From Ruminococcus sp. (GTDB taxonomy: Bacteria; Bacillota_A; Clostridia; Oscillospirales; Ruminococcaceae), in assembly GCF_024684275.1 (NCBI RefSeq), contig NZ_JAIKXF010000096.1, positions 21,295 to 85,294 of the forward strand: 64,000 bases of DNA, given 5' to 3'. This document shows, piece by piece, positions 17,604 to 24,040 of this stretch; the first letter of the stretch is position 1, and each line of letters starts with the position of its first letter. Below the pieces are notes generated by a model. The model made no database searches, was not told where the DNA came from, and saw only the letters and a list, made by a program, of their open reading frames with translations. Made by a program: the position numbers and the translations under genes.

Positions 17604-18830
17604 TTACCTCTTGAGCTTCCATGTGTGTTCGATGCGTGAAACTCCCACATCTCCCATTGCCGATATCATCTGAATCCTGTATGCCTGACGGAAATAGTCA
17701 ATTGGTATGCCTTCTCCCTGCTCGATAGCAATGTCGATATTGTACTCACCTGCAAGGAGCTCAACGTTTTTCAGCAGTATCTCCGCCGTACCGCTGTCGC
17801 TGATAGTTATGTCGGGCTGCTTGTCTATTCGGGTGTTGGTGCCGTAGCACTGAACGCCGTTCATATCAAAGACTCCGAAGCCGAATACCGCGTCCTTTAC
17901 GGGCTTTTTCACGGTATAGTCAATACTGAGCCTTATATCCTCGCCTGTGCGGAAGGTATTCTGCTCGCTGCCGTCAGCACTGAATGAACGTACCTTTCTG
18001 ATACGCACCTCACCGCTGCCCCAGCGCTTTCCTGCCTCATCATCTGAGACCTCCTCCGCACCGCTTTCAGACTTGTTCTTTTCCTGCATTTTTCTGCTCA
18101 TATAATCAAGGTATTCAAGGTCTATCTCCTTAGGCGGTCCCTCAGCCTTGATAAGTCCCTCGTGTATCCATATAGCGCGGTCGCATATCTGTTCTATCTG
18201 TCCCAGAGCATGGGATACTATTACTATAGTAGTGCCCTGCGCCTTTATCTCCTTGAGCTTGTTGAAGCACTTGGTCTGGAAATTGGCGTCGCCAACGGCA
18301 AGTATCTCGTCAATGAGAAGCACGTCCGCGTCAACATTTATAGCGACTGAGAACGCAAGTCTCATATACATACCCGAGGAATAGGTGCGGACGGGGTTGT
18401 CGATAAACTCGGCAAGCTCCGAAAAGTCCACTATATCCTTGATACGGGCGTCTATCTCTTTCTTGGTAAGACCGAATATAGCCGCATTGGTGTAGATGTT
18501 CTCTCTGCCGCTCATATCGGGGTGGAAGCCTGCTCCCAGCTCGATAAGGCTGGAAACTCGGCCTTTCAGCTTTATTGTTCCCTCATCGGGATACATTATC
18601 CTTGTGAGAAGCTTCAGCGTGGTACTCTTGCCGCAGCCGTTATGACCGATAAGTCCGATAGCTTCGCCCTTTTTTACGTCAAAGCTTATGCCGCGGAGCA
18701 CCTTGCGCTCCTCATAGCGGCTGCGCTTGCGGAATAACAGGCGCTCTTTCAGCTGTGCCCCCTTGTCGAGGTACACCTTGAAGCTCTTGGTCACATTTCT
18801 GACCTCTATTGCTATATCATTTTCTGCCAT
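17604..18830 (-). CDS. Polysaccharide ABC transporter ATPase with Wzt-like C-terminal domain
   Basis: A 408-residue ATPase. The nucleotide-binding domain (1-245) has Walker A GHNGCGKST (Cys where Ala is usual), signature YSSGMYMRLAFS, Walker B VLLIDEILAVGD and the H-loop IVSHA. After a charged linker, residues about 270-405 form a beta-rich domain (VRIRKVRSFSADG to the end) like the carbohydrate-binding C-terminal domain of Wzt, which recognises the capped end of the polymer. It pairs with the permease gene upstream, whose stop overlaps this start by one base. Confidence 0.92.
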   Translation of the reverse strand: MAENDIAIEVRNVTKSFKVYLDKGAQLKERLLFRKRSRYEERKVLRGISFDVKKGEAIGLIGHNGCGKSTTLKLLTRIMYPDEGTIKLKGRVSSLIELGAGFHPDMSGRENIYTNAAIFGLTKKEIDARIKDIVDFSELAEFIDNPVRTYSSGMYMRLAFSVAINVDADVLLIDEILAVGDANFQTKCFNKLKEIKAQGTTIVIVSHALGQIEQICDRAIWIHEGLIKAEGPPKEIDLEYLDYMSRKMQEKNKSESGAEEVSDDEAGKRWGSGEVRIRKVRSFSADGSEQNTFRTGEDIRLSIDYTVKKPVKDAVFGFGVFDMNGVQCYGTNTRIDKQPDITISDSGTAEILLKNVELLAGEYNIDIAIEQGEGIPIDYFRQAYRIQMISAMGDVGVSRIEHTWKLKR

Positions 18831-19606
18831 CAGAGTTCCTCCGCAAAATGCTTTTGAAGCTTGTTGAATACGAATGCACCGAATACAAGGAAGAATACTC
18901 CCAGACCTGCTGCCCAGAGAAGCGCTGTCAGGTCGGGTATCTGCCTTTCATAGAGCACTGTTCTGTAGCAGTCGATTATGTGAGTCATGGGATTGAGATT
19001 GAACAGCGGCAGGTATCTTTCGGGCACGATAGACTTTGAGTACACAACTGGCGTCAGGTACATCCAAGCCATAGCCACAATGCCGAGGATATGCTCTAAA
19101 TCCCTGAAGTATACCGTTACCGCAGAGGCTATCATCGCCATGCCGAGAGCGAAAATATACTCAACTATCATTATTATCGGCAAGGTGAGTATAGCAAGAA
19201 AGTTTATACCTGCCCCCGTAACTATTATTACCGCAAATATGACTATAAAGCACAGCAGCATATTCACAAAGCAGCTTGTCACATAGGAAATAGGTATTAC
19301 CATTCGTGGGAAGTATATCTTCTTTACAAGATCCTTTTGTGATATTATGGACGCTGCTCCCACTGTTATGGACGAGGAGAAGAATATCCACGGTATCAGT
19401 GCAACGAACAGGTAAAGATAGTACCTTTCAACGTCGTTGTGAAGTATCTTAGAGAAAACTATCGTGTAGACTATAAGCTGGAAAAGAGGGTTGATAAACG
19501 TCCACAGGAAGCCCAGCACCGAGCCCTTGTAGCGTCCTCTCAGGTCCTTTTTCACAAGGCTGAATATCATCTGTCTGTAAGCATAAAGCTCTTTGATCGT
19601 ACTCAT
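18830..19606 (-). CDS. Polysaccharide ABC transporter permease (Wzm/TagG-like)
   Basis: A 258-residue ABC-2-type permease with six hydrophobic segments. The N-terminal VKKDLRGRYKGSVLGFLWTFINP is the characteristic cytoplasmic helix of the Wzm/TagG/KpsM group. It exports lipid-linked polysaccharide across the membrane with the ATPase encoded next. It is the first gene of the eleven-gene operon. The ATG at 19606 has AAGGAG upstream and a consensus promoter lies about 75 bp further on. Confidence 0.93.
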   Translation of the reverse strand: MSTIKELYAYRQMIFSLVKKDLRGRYKGSVLGFLWTFINPLFQLIVYTIVFSKILHNDVERYYLYLFVALIPWIFFSSSITVGAASIISQKDLVKKIYFPRMVIPISYVTSCFVNMLLCFIVIFAVIIVTGAGINFLAILTLPIIMIVEYIFALGMAMIASAVTVYFRDLEHILGIVAMAWMYLTPVVYSKSIVPERYLPLFNLNPMTHIIDCYRTVLYERQIPDLTALLWAAGLGVFFLVFGAFVFNKLQKHFAEEL

Positions 19607-19677
19607 TTATTGCTCCTTGAAACGCGCAGAAACGGTCTTTACCGTCAACAGCGCATAAAATTCCATAGTATCTTTTA

Positions 19678-19706
19678 ATTATATCACAACGCCTTTTGGC
19701 TGTCAA
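19678..19706 (-). promoter_or_regulatory. Consensus SigA promoter of the polysaccharide export operon
   Basis: On the minus strand a perfect TTGACA (19701-19706), a 17-bp spacer and a perfect TATAAT (19678-19683). The short leader contains an ACGGT/ACCGT hairpin (19632-19645). Confidence 0.92.
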
Positions 19707-19730
19707 GTCCGCAGGATTCAGTGTTCAGTT

Positions 19731-19758
19731 TGTATGGGACGCCGCCCTCGGCGTCCCG
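19731..19758 (+). repeat. GTAGGGG-family palindromic repeat
   Basis: The unit reads TGTATGGGACGCC then GCCCTC then GGCGTCCCGC, so GGGACGCC pairs with GGCGTCCC around a GCCCTC centre. It lies between the export-operon promoter and the rlmH terminator. Confidence 0.65.
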
Positions 19759-19800
19759 CAATTGCTGAATTTATCTAAAATAACTCCAAAACTAACGGCT

Positions 19801-19827
19801 AAAAAAGGACAGCCGAAGCTGTCCTTT
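19801..19827 (-). terminator. Rho-independent terminator of rlmH
   Basis: A ten-bp stem AAAGGACAGC / GCTGTCCTTT with a TTCG tetraloop on the minus strand (19804-19827), running into a T-tract (complement of 19801-19806). It begins directly after the rlmH stop codon. Confidence 0.9.
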
Positions 19828-20301
19828 CTATTTATGGTATTTTCCGCCCTCTGCTATCTGGAATGCGCGGTATATCTGCTCTAAGAGCATTACCCTTGCA
19901 AGCTGGTGTGGAAAGGTCATCTTCGACATAGAGAGTTTAAGCGTTCCCATTGCCTTTATTTCGGGATCAAGCCCGAATGAGCTTCCGATAATAAAGGTCA
20001 CTGTGCTCTGACCGCCGACTCCTGCGGAGACTATCTTCTCCGAGAGCTCGGGGCTTGTGAGCTGCTTGCCCTCGATACACATAGGCACTATCATGCCCTT
20101 TGCATAGCGCTTTATCTGTTCCGCTTCCTTTCTGAGAGCCGAGACTATCTCCTTATCCGAGGGATTATCACTGAGTCGGCATTCATCAAGCTCATGGAGC
20201 TCGAAATTGCAGTACCTTCCCAGCCTTTTGATATATTCTGCGCAGGCGCTGCGAAGATATTCCTCTTTAAGCCTGCCTATGACTATAAGATTTATATTCA
20301 T
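19828..20301 (-). CDS. rlmH: 23S rRNA (pseudouridine1915-N3)-methyltransferase RlmH
   Basis: A SPOUT-class methyltransferase that methylates pseudouridine 1915 of 23S rRNA in helix 69 on the assembled 70S ribosome. The 157 residues match the family along their length: NINLIVIGRLKEEYL at the start, the knot region FIIGSSFGLDPEI, LSMSKMTFPHQLARVMLLEQ, and the invariant end EGGKYHK. Its start shares one base with the stop of the MBL-fold gene upstream, so the two are coupled. Confidence 0.96.
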   Translation of the reverse strand: MNINLIVIGRLKEEYLRSACAEYIKRLGRYCNFELHELDECRLSDNPSDKEIVSALRKEAEQIKRYAKGMIVPMCIEGKQLTSPELSEKIVSAGVGGQSTVTFIIGSSFGLDPEIKAMGTLKLSMSKMTFPHQLARVMLLEQIYRAFQIAEGGKYHK

Positions 20302-21086
20302 CAGAAAATAACTGCTCCTCCCCTTGTTTCTACGGGAGCCACGCCTAAAAGGTAGTCCCTGCCTCTTGCAAAGCGTTCAAGGCTTCGCTGTACGGTGCTG
20401 TCCGCTATATTCGGACGGTTGTTGTCCTGACTGAGATGACCGAGAAGAAAATGCGTAGTTCCGCGCTCTATGAGCTTTCCAACCTGCACGGCGCAGTCAT
20501 CGTTGGAAAGATGTCCGTTCATTGAGAGTATTCGCTCCTTGAGATACAGCGGATATGATCCCGTACGGAGCATATAGTCGTCGTAATTGGCTTCGATAAG
20601 CACCATTCGGCAGCCATTCAGCGCCTCGTCAACCTCAGGGGTAACGTGTCCCAAGTCCGTGCAAATGGCGCAGTACTTATCATCTGAGGTATGTATGCGG
20701 TAGCCGCAGCTCTGTATGGCGTCGTGAGGCGTATTGAAGCAGCTTACCTCACTGCCGCCGCAGCTTATATTCTTGCCCGTTATGTCGATGACATGGGAGC
20801 CCGGCGCTATCCTGTTTGCGTCACAGAGCCTCTGCAATGTGCGCTTCTGACCGTATACAGGCATTCCTGTTTTTTTTGTGAGCATTGCAAGTCCTGCAAC
20901 GTGGTCTGAATGCTCATGGGTGATAAATACTCCCTGTACAGCGCTCAGGGGAATGTGGTTGACCTCAAGAGCCTCGCTGAGCCGCTTGAAGCTTACGCCG
21001 CAGTCTATGAGTATGCCGCCCTTTTCTGTTCCTATAAAGGTGGAATTTCCTTTACTGGAGCTGAAAAGGGGATAAAGTCTTGCCAT
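20301..21086 (-). CDS. MBL-fold metallohydrolase (YycJ/WalJ-like)
   Basis: A 261-residue metallo-beta-lactamase-fold protein. The metal-binding motif THEHSDHVAG (near residue 55) and later Asp and His residues (CAICTDLGHV, GHLSNDDCA, LLGHLSQDN) are in place. The start MARLYPLFSSSKGNSTFIG is typical of the YycJ/WalJ subgroup, a single-domain relative of RNase-J-type nucleases. In Bacillus this gene sits beside the walRK signalling operon and rlmH; here only the rlmH link is kept. The substrate is uncertain. Confidence 0.85.
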   Translation of the reverse strand: MARLYPLFSSSKGNSTFIGTEKGGILIDCGVSFKRLSEALEVNHIPLSAVQGVFITHEHSDHVAGLAMLTKKTGMPVYGQKRTLQRLCDANRIAPGSHVIDITGKNISCGGSEVSCFNTPHDAIQSCGYRIHTSDDKYCAICTDLGHVTPEVDEALNGCRMVLIEANYDDYMLRTGSYPLYLKERILSMNGHLSNDDCAVQVGKLIERGTTHFLLGHLSQDNNRPNIADSTVQRSLERFARGRDYLLGVAPVETRGGAVIF

Positions 21087-21154
21087 TGGATATTCTCCGT
21101 TCTTCTTGATTATTATCTCTAATTAAAGAAGTTCTAAATCATAATTCACGCCAA

Positions 21155-21273
21155 AGTTGAGAGTTGAGAATTGAGAGTTGAAAGTTGCGGTATCGCCTTC
21201 GTCGATATTATTTAAATAATATGAGCGAAGCGAATACATTAACTCTCAACTCTTCACTTTCAACTCTAAACTT
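21155..21273. repeat. Complete 119-bp foldback element, copy A
   Basis: Left arm AGTTGAGAGTTGAGAATTGA... (32 bases from 21155) and an inverted right arm of AACTCTCAACTCTTCAC... type ending AAACTT at 21273. The core (21189-21240) contains TATCG/CGATA and an 18-bp palindrome around TATTTAAATA, then ATGAGCGAAGCGAATACATT. It is about 90% identical and equal in length to copy E. The right end overlaps the cysS stop codon. Confidence 0.8.
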
Positions 21274-22693
21274 AATTAAGCTTGTTTATCTCCGTGCCCT
21301 GTCTTGTTTCTTTGACCTCATAGCCCAGAGCCGCTATTTTGTCGCGGAGCTCATCTGCCAGAGCGAAATTCTTGTCCTTACGTGCAGCCTTGCGCTGTTC
21401 GACAAGCTCCATGACCTCAGCAGGTATATCAGCAGAATCCGCACCGGCATTGTCTGCGATCTCCTTTGCATTGGCAATGAGGTCAAGTCCGAGAACCTCG
21501 TCAAATTTTGAAATAAGCGCAAGCTTTGTTGCTGCATTTGCCTTTGATTTCAGTACATCATATATAACAGTGATGCCCATAGCAGTGTTTATGTCGTTAT
21601 CAAGGGCGTCTGTGAAATCTTTCATAAGGCGGTCGTACTCAGCCTTGTCGATGTCGCCGCCGCTCTCCTTTGTAAGGGGAGCTATCTTCTCTATGAGCTT
21701 GTTGTAAGCCGCTACAGCGTTGTCAAGGTTCTCCCATGAGAATACAAGGGACTTTCTGTAGTGCGAAAGCAGGCAGAAGAAACGGTACACCACAGGCTTG
21801 TATCCCTTTTCCTCAAGAAGTGATACCGTCAGGAACTCGCCCTTGCTCTTGCTCATCTTGCCGCTGTTGGTATTGAGGTGGAGCACATGGAACCAGTAAT
21901 TGCACCACTTATGTCCCAGATAAGCCTCAGACTGAGCTATCTCGTTGGTGTGATGAGGGAAAGCGTTGTCGATACCGCCGCAGTGTATATCAAGGTACTC
22001 GCCGTTATTCTTCATGCTTATGCATGAGCACTCGATATGCCAGCCTGGGTAGCCGATACCCCACGGAGAATCCCATTTCAGCTCCTGATCGTCAAACTTG
22101 GACTTGGTGAACCAGAGTACAAAGTCAGCCTTGTTTCTCTTGTTCTCGTCAGCCTCAACGCCCTCACGGACACCTACTGCAAGGTCTTCCTCGTTGAAAT
22201 CGTTGAAAACGTAGTACTTGTCGAGCTTTGAGGTATCGAAGTAGATGTTTCCGCCGGCTTCGTATGCATAGCCCTTGTCCATAAGCACGCTGATAACGCG
22301 GATAAACTCATCGATATAAGTAGTAGCAGGCACTACAACATCGGGCTTTTTGATGTTGAGCTTTTCACAGTCGCCGAAGAAAGCGTCAGTATAGAACTTT
22401 GCTATCTCCATAACTGTCTTGTGCTCACGCTTAGCGCCCTTGAGCATTTTATCGTCGCCTGTGTCGCCGTCGCTGGTCAGATGACCAACATCGGTGATGT
22501 TCATAACACGGTTCACGTCATAGCCTGTGAAGCGTAGATACTTTTCGAGAATATCCTCCATGATGTAGCTTCTCAGGTTGCCGATGTGAGCGTAGTGGTA
22601 CACAGTAGGTCCGCAGGTGTACATATTTACCCTGCCTTCAGCGTGAGGGACGAATTCCTCTTTTTTATGTGATAATGAATTGTATAACTGCAT
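21272..22693 (-). CDS. cysS: Cysteinyl-tRNA synthetase
   Basis: Charges tRNA-Cys. The 473 residues show the class I signatures YAHIGNLRS (HIGH motif, about 33-41) and SGKMSKSKGEF (KMSKS, about 270). The zinc ligands are Cys28 in TCGPTVY, Cys in the WHIECSCISM segment, and the HHTNEIAQSEA block. The DALR-type C-terminal helices follow. The ATG at 22693 has GGAGG upstream. The stop codon lies at the edge of repeat copy A, and the S23 cassette lies just upstream. The T-box leader at 23621-23871 probably governs this gene from two cistrons away. Confidence 0.97.
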   Translation of the reverse strand: MQLYNSLSHKKEEFVPHAEGRVNMYTCGPTVYHYAHIGNLRSYIMEDILEKYLRFTGYDVNRVMNITDVGHLTSDGDTGDDKMLKGAKREHKTVMEIAKFYTDAFFGDCEKLNIKKPDVVVPATTYIDEFIRVISVLMDKGYAYEAGGNIYFDTSKLDKYYVFNDFNEEDLAVGVREGVEADENKRNKADFVLWFTKSKFDDQELKWDSPWGIGYPGWHIECSCISMKNNGEYLDIHCGGIDNAFPHHTNEIAQSEAYLGHKWCNYWFHVLHLNTNSGKMSKSKGEFLTVSLLEEKGYKPVVYRFFCLLSHYRKSLVFSWENLDNAVAAYNKLIEKIAPLTKESGGDIDKAEYDRLMKDFTDALDNDINTAMGITVIYDVLKSKANAATKLALISKFDEVLGLDLIANAKEIADNAGADSADIPAEVMELVEQRKAARKDKNFALADELRDKIAALGYEVKETRQGTEINKLN

Positions 22694-22717
22694 TGTATTT
22701 CCTCCAAAAACATTTTA

Positions 22718-23183
22718 AGTTGAGAGTTGAGAATTGAGAGTTGAAAGTTATTTGCCGTTACTCAATTTCTTCATATTCTCTTTTTTAGTCTTTATTATTG
22801 ATGAAATAATCAATTTTAACTCATAAGCGTCTTTCTTCGTTGATTCAAACTGAGAATCTTTGATATAATCAGTCTCGCGCAAAAGTCTTAGCCAATATAT
22901 CGTTTCTGCGGATTCTTTTAATGATATCCCCATTTTTGAGATAAAATCCTTATCACTTTGCGCCTCTAATGCTTCACAAATATTTGCACCTATGCTTGTT
23001 CCGCTTCTTAATACTTGCTGTGACAAAACAAATTCTCTCTTTTCTTGAAGGAACTTATATAGATTTACTATTCTCACAGCAAATTTAAAGCTTTTTTCTC
23101 CTGCAATGCTATTACTCATATTTTTCACATCTTTCCGAGTTCAGAATTTAAGACTTTCAACTCTCAACTCTAAACTCTCAACT
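22718..23183 (-). mobile_element. Foldback element copy B carrying an S23/IVP gene
   Basis: A 466-bp unit bounded by 31-bp inverted repeats (22718-22748 and 23153-23183; 29 of 31 positions match when one is reverse-complemented). The left arm is identical over 32 bases to the left arms of copies A and E. The inside holds one gene for a four-helix-bundle protein and is visibly AT-rich beside its neighbours. It sits exactly between the stop of the hypothetical gene (2 bp away) and the cysS ribosome site (24 bp before the cysS ATG). No target-site duplication or transposase is visible. Calling it mobile is inference from the repeated termini. Confidence 0.7.
22748..23119 (-). CDS. Four-helix-bundle protein of the S23 / intervening-sequence (IVP) family
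   Basis: A 123-residue protein, all helical, with the family's core KSFKFAVRIVNLYKFLQEKRE, VLSQQVLRSGTSIGANICEA (the SxxSIGANI-like turn) and KMGISLKESAETIYWLRLL. The family was first seen as the product of intervening sequences in 23S rRNA and is related to Avd of diversity-generating retroelements; its biochemical role is unclear. The start is taken as ATG 23119, since GTG at 23128 lies only three bases from the GGAAAG site. The stop codon is formed at the junction with the left inverted repeat. AT-rich codon use suggests acquisition. Confidence 0.88.
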   Translation of the reverse strand: MSNSIAGEKSFKFAVRIVNLYKFLQEKREFVLSQQVLRSGTSIGANICEALEAQSDKDFISKMGISLKESAETIYWLRLLRETDYIKDSQFESTKKDAYELKLIISSIIKTKKENMKKLSNGK

Positions 23184-23185
23184 GA

Positions 23186-23563
23186 CTAAAACGCCCATAT
23201 TTCAGGCGGTGGGTTCTTTATTTTCAGCTTTGAAAAATAGCCGAACATCACCAGAAACTCAGGCAGTACGCGCAGTCCGTCACGGTAGTATGCGTCCATG
23301 CGCTCGCTGTCTGCGGCTATGCCCTTGTAAGTGCGCGGACACGAGAATGTCCACTCGGCGGTCAGACTGTCAAAGCTGAGTCTGAAAAAGCCTGCGGGAC
23401 TGAACTCGTCAAAGGCTTCAAGAAGCGCTATGTGGTCACCTGCGTCATCTGCCGCACCTACATAGGCTTTTGCCCCGTCAAGGCTTACCGCCGCAAGAAA
23501 TCGGCTGTCGTTTTTTACGGCTTCGTTTACTGCCTCGTCAGAGGGATACTTTATTATATTCAT
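23186..23563 (-). CDS. Hypothetical protein, first gene after the T-box
   Basis: A 125-residue soluble protein that I do not recognise. The ATG at 23563 has a strong AAGGAGG site four bases upstream. An in-frame extension to 23803 is rejected because it would cover the T-box terminator. Features include MNIIKYPSDEAVNEAVKND at the start, an acidic middle (ADDAGDHIALLEAFDEF) and an aromatic, basic end (FGYFSKLKIKNPPPEIWAF). It is the first cistron downstream of the T-box and, apart from the S23 cassette, directly precedes cysS. A link to cysteine supply is possible but rests only on position. Confidence 0.7.
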   Translation of the reverse strand: MNIIKYPSDEAVNEAVKNDSRFLAAVSLDGAKAYVGAADDAGDHIALLEAFDEFSPAGFFRLSFDSLTAEWTFSCPRTYKGIAADSERMDAYYRDGLRVLPEFLVMFGYFSKLKIKNPPPEIWAF

Positions 23564-23620
23564 ATCTGTCCTCCTTTTTACTGATCGAATCAAATCACAA
23601 TATGTAGTCGTTGTCATGGC

Positions 23621-23871
23621 AAAAAATAATGCCCCCGAGGGTATACCTCGGAGGCGCAAATGCTCGTTTCCACTCCGTCTTGAACTCGTCTTATCCTTAA
23701 CGCGGACGAAACGCCGACAGATACACACGTCTATGCGCTTCCCTGCCGAAGCTGACAGCCGCACTTCACTTCTCCCGACCATGTGCTCACACCGACCGCA
23801 CACTCTCTGAAAGTCCGCAGAAAAGCTACTCTGACTGCTACGCCTTTTTCAGTTATTAACTCTAAGCTCTA
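23621..23871 (-). promoter_or_regulatory. T-box riboswitch leader, probably cysteine-specific
   Basis: Reading the minus strand from about 23871: stem I 5' strand with an AGTA-type S-turn sequence (GCAGTCAGAGTAGC), the distal stem I signature AGAGAGTGTGCGGTCGGTG (23782-23808), then the specifier side GTGAAGTGCGG pairing back to GCAGTC. The T-box motif GGAGTGGAAACGAGC (23662-23676) starts an antiterminator (CGGAG with CTCCG) that competes with a ten-bp terminator GCCTCCGAGG / CCTCGGGGGC (23631-23655) followed by a T-rich run. The likely specifier is UGC (Cys, 23761-23763), followed by a purine as the class expects. It agrees with cysS downstream on the same strand. Confidence 0.87.
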
Positions 23872-23877
23872 AAAACT

Positions 23878-23907
23878 ATTATATACTATCTCGCAGGGTT
23901 TTGTCAA
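23878..23907 (-). promoter_or_regulatory. Consensus SigA promoter of the T-box transcript
   Basis: On the minus strand TTGACA (23902-23907), an 18-bp spacer and TATAAT (23878-23883). Transcription would start about seven bases before the T-box leader. Confidence 0.9.
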
Positions 23908-23956
23908 GATGAATCGCGAACAAATATGAACAAATTGTAAACATTTCCTTCTGCCC

Positions 23957-23986
23957 TTGACTTTGCACCTGCAAAAGATATATACT
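23957..23986 (+). promoter_or_regulatory. SigA-type promoter of htpG
   Basis: TTGACT (23957-23962), 18-bp spacer, TATACT (23981-23986). The CIRCE operator follows five bases after the -10, so a bound repressor would block initiation. Confidence 0.88.
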
Positions 23987-23990
23987 TTAT

Positions 23991-24017
23991 TTAGCACTCT
24001 AAGAGATAGAGTGCTAA
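23991..24017. promoter_or_regulatory. CIRCE operator (HrcA-binding site)
   Basis: A perfect TTAGCACTC - nine bases - GAGTGCTAA inverted repeat (arms 23991-23999 and 24009-24017), the canonical HrcA operator. It overlaps the expected start of transcription of htpG and predicts heat induction through the HrcA-GroE loop. Confidence 0.97.
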
Positions 24018-24040
24018 AAACTACTACGGAGATGTTTTAA

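Noticed and set aside
21155..21273. CRISPR array, because of repeated AACTCTC units
   Set aside because: Units are contiguous heptamer-like repeats in inverted arms, without unique spacers and without cas genes.
22748..23119. Avd accessory gene of a diversity-generating retroelement
   Set aside because: The protein family is related, but no reverse transcriptase, template repeat or variable repeat is visible nearby.
23564..23803. N-terminal extension of the hypothetical gene upstream of 23563
   Set aside because: It would translate the T-box antiterminator and terminator; a strong ribosome site precedes ATG 23563.
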